In this document: in pieces, positions 7,971-16,280 of the stretch
Layout of the letters: each line of letters starts with the position of its first letter
Numbering within the stretch: the first letter of the stretch is position 1
DNA from: Pelagibacterales bacterium SAG-MED34
Lineage (GTDB): Bacteria > Pseudomonadota > Alphaproteobacteria > Pelagibacterales > Pelagibacteraceae
Direction of reading: 5' to 3'
Length of the DNA: 43,014 nt
Assembly: GCA_014653665.1 (NCBI GenBank)
Contig: JACWEE010000005.1
Coordinates: 1 to 43,014, forward strand
Made by a program: the position numbers and the translations under genes
Notes under the pieces: generated by a model
What the model saw: only the letters and a program-made list of their open reading frames with translations
Told to the model about the DNA's origin: nothing
The model's database searches: none

Positions 7971-8647
7971 TTTTGCCCAAACATGTAGCCATAATAATGG
8001 ATGGCAATGGAAGATGGGGAATTCAAAAAAAAAAAACAAGAAATTACGGTCATTCTAAAGGTATAGAGGTTGTAGAAAATATCATCGAAGAAGCAGTATC
8101 AAAAAAAATTAAACATCTAACGTTATTTACTTTTTCAACTGAAAATTGGAAAAGACCAAAAAGTGAAATTAAGTTTTTAATCAGTATTTTGGAAAACTAT
8201 ATTCAAAAAGAATTAAACAACTTAATTAAAAAAAAAATAAAATTAAAAATAATAGGCAATTTAGATAAGTTTCCACAATCACTTAAATTAAAACTTAGAA
8301 AAGCTGAGAATTTAACAAGATTAAATAAAAGAATTCAAATTATAATAGCCTTAAACTATGGTTCTAAAGAAGAAATTATTAATACTGTTAAAAAATTAAA
8401 TAAATCATCGATCAGAATTAACGAAAAAAATATTTCAGAAAACTTATATACCAAGAATATACCAGACCCTGAAATTTTAATAAGAACTGGAAATAGAAAT
8501 AGACTAAGTAATTTTTTGTTATGGCAGCTATCTTATGCAGAGATTTATTTTGTAAGTAAACTTTGGCCTGATTTTACAAGAAAAGACTTCAGCAAAATAA
8601 TTACAAATTTTTCAAAAGTTAAAAGAAATTTTGGTGGTATTAAATGA
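7967..8647 (+). CDS. uppS: Undecaprenyl diphosphate synthase (cis-prenyltransferase)
   Basis: The enzyme extends farnesyl-PP with isopentenyl-PP to make the C55 carrier lipid for peptidoglycan and O-antigen assembly. The catalytic motif I-I-M-D-G-N-G-R-W is at residues 9-17 with D12 the catalytic aspartate, followed by G-H-S-K-G, F-S-T-E-N-W-K-R and the C-terminal R-T-G-N-R-x-R-L-S-N-F-L-L-W-Q family signature. At 226 residues it is slightly short but complete. An A12 run at 8025-8036 encodes Q-K-K-K and is in frame. Overlaps of four bases with frr and cdsA mark a tight operon. Confidence 0.95.
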   Translation: MILPKHVAIIMDGNGRWGIQKKKTRNYGHSKGIEVVENIIEEAVSKKIKHLTLFTFSTENWKRPKSEIKFLISILENYIQKELNNLIKKKIKLKIIGNLDKFPQSLKLKLRKAENLTRLNKRIQIIIALNYGSKEEIINTVKKLNKSSIRINEKNISENLYTKNIPDPEILIRTGNRNRLSNFLLWQLSYAEIYFVSKLWPDFTRKDFSKIITNFSKVKRNFGGIK

Positions 8648-9294
8648 TAGAGCTTCAGAAAAGACTATTAACATCAATCTTATTATTAATGATCATATAT
8701 TTCTCTTTAAATAATTCTATAGTTTTATTTTTGGTATTTGTAGCATTAAACTACTTGTCGTTATGTGAGTTCAATAATTTATTAAAAAATATATTTAAAA
8801 AAAATCAATTTTATTTTTTTTCTTTTTTAGCTTGTGTGATTTATCTTTCAATATTTTCATTAATTATATGGAACTTTTTAATTCCTTTAAGCAACAAAAG
8901 TATAATTTCGTTAATCTTTATTATATCGATATGTATATTTACTGATATTGGTGGATTTGTATTTGGTAAACTTTTGGGTGGCAAAAAATTAACACAAATA
9001 AGTCCAAACAAAACTTACTCTGGCGTCATCGGATCCTTTTTCTTCTCAATAATATCTGGTCATTACTTTTATATTTTTTTTAAAATGTATTTGATCTTTG
9101 AAATTAATTATTTAATTTTCATAATAATAATTTCATTGATTTCACAGTTTGGTGATTTAATGATTTCATTTCTAAAAAGAAAAGCAAAAATAAAAGATAC
9201 TGGAACAATATTGCCTGGACATGGAGGAATATTAGACAGAATAGATGGTGTTTTAATTGCATTACCATTTGGAATAGTATTGATTTCTATTTAA
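8644..9294 (+). CDS. cdsA: Phosphatidate cytidylyltransferase
   Basis: CdsA makes CDP-diacylglycerol, the branch-point precursor of all phospholipids. The protein is hydrophobic throughout, with about six to seven membrane helices. It ends with the family signature: S-Q-F-G-D-L, then K-R-K-A-K-I-K-D, then P-G-H-G-G-I-L-D-R-I-D-G, carrying the conserved acidic metal ligands. At 216 residues it is shorter than typical CdsA (about 260-285), consistent with trimming of N-terminal helices in a reduced genome. It lies between uppS (overlap) and dxr (one base apart). PgpA, a later enzyme of phosphatidylglycerol synthesis, is also encoded in this window at 33188-33682. Confidence 0.93.
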   Translation: MIELQKRLLTSILLLMIIYFSLNNSIVLFLVFVALNYLSLCEFNNLLKNIFKKNQFYFFSFLACVIYLSIFSLIIWNFLIPLSNKSIISLIFIISICIFTDIGGFVFGKLLGGKKLTQISPNKTYSGVIGSFFFSIISGHYFYIFFKMYLIFEINYLIFIIIISLISQFGDLMISFLKRKAKIKDTGTILPGHGGILDRIDGVLIALPFGIVLISI

Positions 9295-9295
9295 A

Positions 9296-10468
9296 ATGAA
9301 AAAAGATATTTTCTTATTAGGTTCAACAGGATCAATTGGAGAGACAACATTAAAAGTAATAAAAAAAGATAAATTAAATTTTAATGTAAAATTATTATCA
9401 ACAAATAAAAATGTTAAAAAAATTTATAAACAAGCAGTTCAATTCAATGTCAAAAAAGTTGTTATTTTTGATAAAAAAAGTTACCAAAATAATCTAAAAA
9501 AATTTAAAGACAAAAAAATTAGAGTCTTCCTTACAATAAAAGAAGCTTTGAGGAAAAATAAAAGAAAATCTTTTTTATCTATAAATGGAATTTCTGGTAT
9601 CGAGGGACTTGAACCAACATTAGAAATTATAAAATATTCAAATAATTTGGCTATGGCTAATAAAGAGTCTATAATTTGTGGATGGCAATTTATAACAAAG
9701 GAATTAACAAAATGTAAAACAGGGTTTATACCTTTGGACTCTGAGCACTTTTCTATTTGGTCTCTTATGAAAGATGACAGTAAACAAAATATTAAAAAAA
9801 TTTATTTGACTGCATCAGGAGGTCCATTTTTAAATAAAGATTTAAAAAAAATTAAAAATATAAAACCTAAATTTGCTTTAAATCACCCAAACTGGAAAAT
9901 GGGAAAGAAGATATCGATTGATTCAGCAACAATGATGAACAAAATTTTTGAAATAATTGAGGCAATTAAAATATTTAATATTGAAAGAAATAAATTTGAT
10001 ATTTTAATTCATCCCAAATCTTACTTACATGCGATAGTAAATTTTAAAAATGGATTAACAAAATTACTAGCACATGAAACAACAATGGAAATACCAATTG
10101 CTAACTCTTTATATGTATCAGAAAATAATTTTATATTTAAAAGAAGTAACTTTGATTATCATAAATTAAACAGTTTAAATTTTGAAAAGCCAAACATTAA
10201 AAATTATCCTCTTTTAAAAATATTAAATTATGAATTTAAAAGCACATATTTTGAAATAATTTTAGTTTCAATAAATGATATGTTAGTTAAAAATTATCTT
10301 GCTAATAAAATTTCTTATATTTCCATTCATGACAAGATGTTAGAATTATTAAAAAAACGATATTTTACCAAATATTATTCATCCAGTCCAAATAATATAA
10401 AAGATATAAAAACTATGGTAGAAGTAGTAAATCGATATATTATTAAATATTTAAAAGTTAATGATTGA
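9296..10468 (+). CDS. dxr: 1-deoxy-D-xylulose 5-phosphate reductoisomerase
   Basis: Dxr catalyses the committed step of the MEP isoprenoid pathway, NADPH-dependent conversion of DXP to MEP. The NADPH-binding G-S-T-G-S-I-G is at residues 9-15. M-A-N-K-E-S, P-L-D-S-E-H-F-S-I, L-T-A-S-G-G-P-F and H-P-N-W-K-M-G with I-D-S-A-T-M-M-N-K supply the metal and substrate site. The C-terminal domain is divergent: where most Dxr proteins have N-A-A-N-E, this one has V-S-I-N-D. Length is 390 residues. It overlaps bamA by eight bases, with no rseP/mmpA protease gene between them. The window also holds ispDF of the same pathway. Confidence 0.93.
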   Translation: MKKDIFLLGSTGSIGETTLKVIKKDKLNFNVKLLSTNKNVKKIYKQAVQFNVKKVVIFDKKSYQNNLKKFKDKKIRVFLTIKEALRKNKRKSFLSINGISGIEGLEPTLEIIKYSNNLAMANKESIICGWQFITKELTKCKTGFIPLDSEHFSIWSLMKDDSKQNIKKIYLTASGGPFLNKDLKKIKNIKPKFALNHPNWKMGKKISIDSATMMNKIFEIIEAIKIFNIERNKFDILIHPKSYLHAIVNFKNGLTKLLAHETTMEIPIANSLYVSENNFIFKRSNFDYHKLNSLNFEKPNIKNYPLLKILNYEFKSTYFEIILVSINDMLVKNYLANKISYISIHDKMLELLKKRYFTKYYSSSPNNIKDIKTMVEVVNRYIIKYLKVND

Positions 10469-12719
10469 AAATTTAAAAAAATTATTAAATTTAGTAAATT
10501 TAATTTTAATCACATTATTATTGTCTTTTTCTACATTGAAAGCTGAAATTTATAAAGAAATTAAGGTAGAGGGCAATGAAAGGCTTTCAGTTGAAACGAT
10601 TATAATGTTTTCAGGTTTAAATTTATCTTATGATGTGACGGTTAATGATTTAAATACCTCAATAAAAAAACTTTATAAAACGAATTATTTTAAAGATATA
10701 AAAATTACTCAAAAAAATAAGATCTTAACAATTAAAATTATTGAAAATCCTATAATTCAATCGATTAAAATAAATGGTATTAAAAACAAAACTATATTGA
10801 ATAAGTTAGAAGAGTTGACAAAAAAATCTGAAAAATACCCTTTCTTAAAAAATAATATTCTAAATCAAAATAATCTTCTTTTAAATACTGTAAGAGGAAC
10901 AGGATATTATTTTGCAGAGTTAGATACAAAGATAATAGATAATCAAAATAATTCTGTTGATATCTTATATAATTTTATTTTAGGTGAAAGAGCTATAATT
11001 AAGAAGATAAATTTTCAAGGTGATAAAGTTTTTTCAGATACAAAACTTAGGAATATAATTAGATCTGAGGAAGGTAAATTTTGGAAATTTATAACATCAA
11101 ATAAATATCTCGACGAATTAAAAATCAAGCAAGATGAAAAAAGGTTAAAAAAATATTATCAAAAGAAAGGTTATTACAATGTTAATGTGAAGGCTTCTTA
11201 TGCAAAAAATATTAATAATGAATTTTTTGAACTTAATTTTAATATAGAGTCAGGCAGTAAATTCTTTTTTAATAATATATCAATCGAAATTAATGATAAT
11301 TTTGATGAAGAAAATTTTATCAGAATTAATAACAAAATTAAAAAACTCAAAGGTAAACAATATTCTTCCCAAATAATTAATGATATACTAGAAGATATTG
11401 ATCAAATATTACTATCAAAGGAGTTTTTATTTTTAAATACAAATTATGATTTATCTATTACTGAAAAAAATAAAATTAACTTAAAATTTAAATTCCAAGA
11501 CTTAGAAAAACTTTATGTAGAAAGAATTAATATATTAGGAAATTTTATAACAGAGGAAAAAGTTATAAGAAATTCACTTATTGTTGATGAGGGTGATGCA
11601 TTTAATAAAATGCTTTTAGATAAATCTATTAATTCAATTAAATCTAGAGGTATATTTAAATCAGTAGGAACAGAAATTAAAACCTCAAAAATGGATAATC
11701 AAAAAAAAGTGATTGACATTTTGGTAGAGGAAATGCCCACAGGTGAAATATATGCTGGAGCTGGAACAGGTACTTCTGGAGCTACAATTACCGCTGGCGT
11801 ACAAGAAAAAAATTATCTTGGAAAGGGGGTTAAATTAGGAACTAATATATTAATTTCTGAAGATGAACTTAAAGGTAAATTTTCAGTTGTAAACCCTAAT
11901 TTTAAAAATACTGATCGCTCTTTAAACACAACATTGGAAAGCACTAGTTCTGATTTTATAAATACCGGTGGATTTAAAACCTCTCGTACTGGATTTAGTA
12001 TTGGAACAGGTTTTGAACAATATTCTGATCTATATGTTAATTTAGATATATCAGCATATTATGAGAAATTAGAAACATCCTCAACAGCCTCTGATCATAA
12101 AAAAAAACAGGAGGGTGATTACTTGGAAAATTTATTTACGTATAATGTAAAGATGAATAAACTTGATCAAAATTACCAACCCTCACAAGGTTATATGGTT
12201 AGTTTCAATCAAGAATTGCCAATTTATTCTGATGATTTATCAATTGGAAATACAATAAACCTATCAAAATACCACTCTGTATCTGATAATTTAATTTTAT
12301 CAGGTAAATTATTTCTTAAGTCAGTCAATTCAATCGATGATGATGTAAGAGTCTCAAGAAGAATATATATACCCAGTAAAAATTTAAGAGGATTTGAGCC
12401 TGGAAAAATAGGACCAAAAGACGGTACTGAGTATGTTGGAGGTAATTTTGGTTCAGCTCTAAATCTAAATTCAACGATACCAAACGTTATTAATGGATTT
12501 GAAAATATAGATCTTAATTTTTTTTTAGATGCTGCCACTTTGAGAGAAGTTGATTATGATAGTTCATTAGAATCAAGCAAAATTAGATCCTCCACTGGGA
12601 TAGCAGTTAATTGGTTTACAGTAATTGGCCCACTTTCTTTCTCGTATGCAATACCATTATCCAAAGAAAAAACTGACCAAACTGAGTCTTTTAGATTTCG
12701 TATAGGAACATCATTTTAA
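10461..12719 (+). CDS. bamA: Outer membrane protein assembly factor BamA
   Basis: BamA is the Omp85-family barrel that inserts beta-barrel proteins into the outer membrane. A signal peptide with a long hydrophobic core ends at about residue 28 (T-L-K-A then E). Periplasmic POTRA repeats follow over roughly residues 30-410, recognisable from I-K-V-E-G-N-E-R-L, I-N-F-Q-G-D-K-V-F and I-N-I-L-G-N-F-I-T. The C-terminal barrel, from about 420 on, holds the G-A-G-T-G-T-S-G segment, the R-G-F-E-P-G motif of lid loop L6, and a terminal phenylalanine. At 752 residues it is complete. It is followed by skp two bases later, linking barrel assembly with its periplasmic chaperone and the lipid A genes. Confidence 0.95.
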   Translation: MIENLKKLLNLVNLILITLLLSFSTLKAEIYKEIKVEGNERLSVETIIMFSGLNLSYDVTVNDLNTSIKKLYKTNYFKDIKITQKNKILTIKIIENPIIQSIKINGIKNKTILNKLEELTKKSEKYPFLKNNILNQNNLLLNTVRGTGYYFAELDTKIIDNQNNSVDILYNFILGERAIIKKINFQGDKVFSDTKLRNIIRSEEGKFWKFITSNKYLDELKIKQDEKRLKKYYQKKGYYNVNVKASYAKNINNEFFELNFNIESGSKFFFNNISIEINDNFDEENFIRINNKIKKLKGKQYSSQIINDILEDIDQILLSKEFLFLNTNYDLSITEKNKINLKFKFQDLEKLYVERINILGNFITEEKVIRNSLIVDEGDAFNKMLLDKSINSIKSRGIFKSVGTEIKTSKMDNQKKVIDILVEEMPTGEIYAGAGTGTSGATITAGVQEKNYLGKGVKLGTNILISEDELKGKFSVVNPNFKNTDRSLNTTLESTSSDFINTGGFKTSRTGFSIGTGFEQYSDLYVNLDISAYYEKLETSSTASDHKKKQEGDYLENLFTYNVKMNKLDQNYQPSQGYMVSFNQELPIYSDDLSIGNTINLSKYHSVSDNLILSGKLFLKSVNSIDDDVRVSRRIYIPSKNLRGFEPGKIGPKDGTEYVGGNFGSALNLNSTIPNVINGFENIDLNFFLDAATLREVDYDSSLESSKIRSSTGIAVNWFTVIGPLSFSYAIPLSKEKTDQTESFRFRIGTSF

Positions 12720-12721
12720 AA

Positions 12722-13231
12722 ATGAAAAAATTTTATTTTTTTCTATTAATATTGATTTTTTTTCCTTTAAATACATTTGCAAAAATTGCATATATTGATT
12801 TAAATTTAATCTTAAATAAGTCTGATGTTGGAAAATTCGTTAACGAACATATTGAGAAAATAAAAAAAAAAAATTTCTCAAAATATAAAGAACAGGAAAA
12901 CGAATTAATAAAAAAAGAAAAACTTTTAATTTCCCAAAAAAATATTCTAAATGAAGATGAGTTTAAAAAAAAAATAGTTGTATTAACAGACGAGGTCAAA
13001 AAATATCGATCAGACAAAAAGAGCGCAATCAATAGAATTAATAAAATCAAGTCTGATTACACAAAGGAAATTTTGAAGTCATTGAATCCAATTATAACAG
13101 AATATGTTGATTTAAATTCTATTTCAATAGTAATTCCAAAAAAAAACATTATTGTTGGTAAAAAAAATCTAGATATTACCGATCAAATAATTAAGCTTTT
13201 AAACAAAAATATAAAAAAAATTGATTTTTAA
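12722..13231 (+). CDS. skp: Skp/OmpH-like periplasmic chaperone
   Basis: This is a small secreted protein of 169 residues with a signal peptide (cleavage near residue 20, N-T-F-A then K). The mature start I-A-Y-I-D-L-N-L-I-L-N is typical of the OmpH/Skp family. It is followed by a long lysine/glutamate-rich coiled-coil (about residues 40-110), the tentacle region that holds unfolded outer-membrane proteins. A short C-terminal beta segment closes the fold. Sequence conservation in this family is low, so the call rests on the signal peptide, the coiled coil and the position between bamA and lpxD, which is conserved in proteobacteria. Its stop codon is directly followed by the lpxD ATG. Confidence 0.85.
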   Translation: MKKFYFFLLILIFFPLNTFAKIAYIDLNLILNKSDVGKFVNEHIEKIKKKNFSKYKEQENELIKKEKLLISQKNILNEDEFKKKIVVLTDEVKKYRSDKKSAINRINKIKSDYTKEILKSLNPIITEYVDLNSISIVIPKKNIIVGKKNLDITDQIIKLLNKNIKKIDF

Positions 13232-14212
13232 ATGGTAAACTTTTTTTTTCAAAAAAAAAAAAATATTAAAATTAATGATATTTTAGTTTCATTAAAACTT
13301 AAAAAACTAAAAGTAAATTATCCTATTAATGATATTAAAGACTTAGAAAATGCCAATGAAGATGATATTACTTTTTTTAATTCAATTAAATATAAAGAAT
13401 CTGTTAAAAAAACTAAGTCAAGAACAATTATTACCCATAAAAAATTTATAAAAACTATTCCTGAAAAAATAAATGTTATTAAAGTTGAAAATGTTTTATT
13501 AGCTGTGTCAAACGTAACATCTCTATTTTACCCAGACGCAGTAAATGATAATCCTGATTTTGAACTAGATCAAATTAATAAAAAAAACTATAAAAATTTA
13601 AGATTTGGAAAAAATGTTTTAGTTGGAAAAAATGTTAAAATTGGAAGCAATTGTGCTATCGGTCATAATACTATTATTGAAAAAAATGTAAGAATTGGCA
13701 ATAACTGTAATATTGGTAATAATGTTATCATAAAAAATAGTATTATAGGCAATAATACAAATATTCTTGATGGAGCAGTTTTAGGTAAAAAAGGTTTTGG
13801 ATTTTTTCCAGGTAAAAATTCAAATACAAGATATCCACACATAGGATCTGTAGTAGTTGGAAGTAATGTCGAAATTGGTTGCAATAATACTATAGACAGA
13901 GGTTCACTTTCCAACACTATGATAGGAGATGGCACTTTTTTAGACAATCAAGTACATGTAGCGCATAACGTTAAAATAGGTAAAAATTGTATAATTACTG
14001 CTCAGGTTGGATTTGCGGGAAGCTCATCGGTTGGTAATAAGGTATTAATTGGCGGTCAAGCGGGTATTTCTGGTCATCTAGTTATAGGCGATAACGTTCA
14101 AATAGGTGGAGGTAGCGGAGTAGTTAAAAATATTCCTTCAAATACAAAAGTGATGGGATATCCTGCTAGAAATATAAGAAATTTTTTAAAGGATAATAAA
14201 TTTAATGACTAG
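13232..14212 (+). CDS. lpxD: UDP-3-O-acylglucosamine N-acyltransferase
   Basis: LpxD adds the N-linked acyl chain in the third step of lipid A synthesis. An N-terminal uridine-binding domain (to ~100, with D-I-T-F-F-N near 47) is followed by many hexapeptide repeats forming a left-handed beta helix. The motif H-V-A-H-N-V holds H245, equivalent to the catalytic His of E. coli LpxD. G-F-G-F near residue 190 and G-Y-P-A-R near the end are also family features. The start follows the skp stop without a spacer. T9 (13241-13249) and A13 (13251-13263) runs lie within the first eleven codons, an unusual slippage-prone start. Overlaps fabZ by eight bases. Confidence 0.94.
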   Translation: MVNFFFQKKKNIKINDILVSLKLKKLKVNYPINDIKDLENANEDDITFFNSIKYKESVKKTKSRTIITHKKFIKTIPEKINVIKVENVLLAVSNVTSLFYPDAVNDNPDFELDQINKKNYKNLRFGKNVLVGKNVKIGSNCAIGHNTIIEKNVRIGNNCNIGNNVIIKNSIIGNNTNILDGAVLGKKGFGFFPGKNSNTRYPHIGSVVVGSNVEIGCNNTIDRGSLSNTMIGDGTFLDNQVHVAHNVKIGKNCIITAQVGFAGSSSVGNKVLIGGQAGISGHLVIGDNVQIGGGSGVVKNIPSNTKVMGYPARNIRNFLKDNKFND

Positions 14213-14651
14213 CTTAAATAAAAATCAAATAAAAGAATTATTACCCCATAGAGAGCCAATGCTTCTTATTGATGAGTTAAGAAATATAAAAAAGCTTTTT
14301 TCAGCTACAGCAATTGTAAATGTAAAAAAAGATAGTTTTTTTGTAAATGGCCACTTTCCAGGAGAACCCGTTATGCCAGGTGTTTTAATTGTAGAGGCAT
14401 TTGGACAAGCTGCGGCAGCATTAACGGCAAATGGATTGGATAAAGCAACTTACGATAATAAATTAGTTTTCTTAATGACAATTGAAAAAGCTAGATTTAG
14501 AAATCCAGTTATACCTGATTGCACCTTAGAACTTAATATTGAAGCTATTAGATCACATGGAAGAGTATGGAAGTATAAAGGCACAGCATTTGTAGGTGAA
14601 AAAAAAATGGCAGATGCCCAGTGGTCCGCAACTATTGTTGATAGAAAGTAA
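14205..14651 (+). CDS. fabZ: 3-hydroxyacyl-ACP dehydratase FabZ
   Basis: FabZ dehydrates 3-hydroxyacyl-ACP in fatty acid elongation and competes with LpxA/LpxD for the same substrate, which is why it sits inside the lipid A operon. The hot-dog fold signature G-H-F-P-G-E-P-V-M-P-G-V-L-I-V-E is at residues 49-64, with catalytic H50 and E64. L-L-P-H-R-x-P-M-L-L-I-D near the N-terminus is characteristic of FabZ rather than FabA. Length 148 residues, normal. It starts inside the end of lpxD. A 55-base gap separates it from lpxA. Confidence 0.95.
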   Translation: MTSLNKNQIKELLPHREPMLLIDELRNIKKLFSATAIVNVKKDSFFVNGHFPGEPVMPGVLIVEAFGQAAAALTANGLDKATYDNKLVFLMTIEKARFRNPVIPDCTLELNIEAIRSHGRVWKYKGTAFVGEKKMADAQWSATIVDRK

Positions 14652-14706
14652 TAATCAGTAGTAATAGTTGATAAGTATTAAATATTAAATTTGCTATTTA
14701 TTATCT

Positions 14707-15489
14707 GTGATCCATAAAACTGCTATAGTAGATGTAAAAGCAAAAATTTCAGAAAATGTTGAGATAGGACCTTATTGTATTATAGGTCCAGAAGTTGAAA
14801 TAGGATCGAACACAGTTTTACATTCGCATGTAAGTATTGTCGGCAATACAAAAATAGGAGAGAATAATCAAATATATCCTTTTTCATCAATAGGAACTCC
14901 TCCTCAAGATTTAAAATATAAAGGTGAAAAAAATTCTTTAGTTATAGGCAATAACAATAAGTTCAGAGAGTATGTAAATATAAATCCTGGAACAAAACAA
15001 GGTGGTGGAATAACAAGAATAGGGGATAATAATTTATTAATGGTCTATTGTCATGTAGCACACGATTGTTTTATATCAAATAATATTGTTTTAGCTAATA
15101 ATGTACAAGTAGGTGGACACGTCACTATTCAAAATAATGCGATAGTAGGTGGAAGCTGTGCAATACATCAATTTTCTAGGATTGGTGAGTCTGCGATGAT
15201 AGGAGGAATGACTGGTGTGTTAAGTGATGTCATTCCATTTGGTCTATCGATGGGTAATAGAAATAATTTAATGGGATTAAATCTTATTGGTTTGAGAAGA
15301 TCGAAAATATCAAACGAAAATATAAAAAAAATACAGTTAGCTTATAGGATTATATTTAAAACTGCCAGTTTCAGAGATAACATTGAAAGTCTTAACTCAG
15401 ATTTAAAAAATAATGAATTTATAAAAATTATAATTAGTTTCATTAATTCAGATAAAAAAAGACCAATTTCACTACCACCAAATATATAA
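14707..15489 (+). CDS. lpxA: UDP-N-acetylglucosamine O-acyltransferase
   Basis: LpxA performs the first step of lipid A synthesis. The protein of 260 residues begins with a GTG codon (M-I-H-K-T-A-I-V-D, the standard family start). It is built from hexapeptide repeats of the beta helix, with catalytic H119 in H-V-A-H-D (H125 in E. coli). The G-G-x-x-x-I-H-Q-F and G-L-N-x-I-G-L-R-R motifs introduce the C-terminal helical domain. No strong ribosome-binding site is visible. The stop overlaps the lpxI ATG (TAATG). The 55 bases upstream are A/T-rich, and I see no clear promoter or hairpin there. Confidence 0.95.
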   Translation: MIHKTAIVDVKAKISENVEIGPYCIIGPEVEIGSNTVLHSHVSIVGNTKIGENNQIYPFSSIGTPPQDLKYKGEKNSLVIGNNNKFREYVNINPGTKQGGGITRIGDNNLLMVYCHVAHDCFISNNIVLANNVQVGGHVTIQNNAIVGGSCAIHQFSRIGESAMIGGMTGVLSDVIPFGLSMGNRNNLMGLNLIGLRRSKISNENIKKIQLAYRIIFKTASFRDNIESLNSDLKNNEFIKIIISFINSDKKRPISLPPNI

Positions 15490-16280
15490 TGATAGGACTT
15501 TTTTTAGGAGAAAAAGATTTACCAATTCAAATACTCAAAAAAATTGAAAACAAAAAGATAGATCACTTTATTGTAGATTTAACAAAAAGTAATAAATTTA
15601 AAAAAAAAGGGAATAGTTTTTTTATAAATATTGGTAAATTTGGTAAAATACTAGATCTTATCAAATCAAAAAAATGTAAAAAGGTCATATTTGCCGGGAA
15701 TATTCTTAAACCCAAGATATCAAAACTAAAATTAGATTTGAGAGGCCTATATTACATTCCAAGAATAGTTAAAGCATCAAAATTAGGTGATGCAGCAATA
15801 TTAAAAGTTTTAATTAAAATATTATCTGAAAATAGAATTAAAGTTATTAAATTAAATACCTTCAACCCAGAATTAACATTAAAAAAAGGAGTTTATACAA
15901 AAGTTAAACCTACTTTGTTAGAAAAAGAGGAAATAATTAAAGGAATTAAAGCATTAAAAAAAATAAATTCGTACGATCACACACAAGCAGTAATTATAAG
16001 AGATAATAAAGTTATTTCTAAAGAAACAAGAAGAGGCACAAAAGAAATGATAAAATCTATACCTAAATCAAAAACCAAAAAAGGTATTTTAATAAAACTA
16101 CCTAAAGCAAAACAAGATTTAAGGGTAGATTTACCTACAATAGGAATTGATACATTTAAAGATTGTAATAGAGTTGGTATAAAAGGAATTGTTGTTAAAT
16201 CAAATCAAAATATAATATTAAATAAAGAAGTCTCAATTAAATATGCCAATCAAAATAAACTCTTTCTCATTGCTTTATGA
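15489..16280 (+). CDS. lpxI: UDP-2,3-diacylglucosamine pyrophosphatase LpxI
   Basis: This matches LpxI, the alphaproteobacterial replacement for LpxH, which hydrolyses UDP-2,3-diacylglucosamine to lipid X. Visible family features are the N-terminal I-G-L-F-L-G segment, A-S-K-L-G-D-A-A-I-L near the domain boundary, the E-T-R-R-G-T-K-E-M-I segment of the catalytic domain, and the C-terminal K-x-x-Q-D-L-R-V-D-L-P-T-I-G motif. Length is 263 residues. It sits between lpxA and lpxB with overlaps on both sides, the position conserved in alphaproteobacteria. Confidence 0.92.
   Translation: MIGLFLGEKDLPIQILKKIENKKIDHFIVDLTKSNKFKKKGNSFFINIGKFGKILDLIKSKKCKKVIFAGNILKPKISKLKLDLRGLYYIPRIVKASKLGDAAILKVLIKILSENRIKVIKLNTFNPELTLKKGVYTKVKPTLLEKEEIIKGIKALKKINSYDHTQAVIIRDNKVISKETRRGTKEMIKSIPKSKTKKGILIKLPKAKQDLRVDLPTIGIDTFKDCNRVGIKGIVVKSNQNIILNKEVSIKYANQNKLFLIAL

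Noticed and set aside
12224-12538. Long open frames on the opposite strand of bamA and other genes
   Set aside because: These antisense frames lie wholly inside well-recognised genes and show no family features of their own.
14652-14706. Internal promoter or regulatory RNA between fabZ and lpxA
   Set aside because: Only A/T-rich sequence with no convincing spaced boxes or stable stem.
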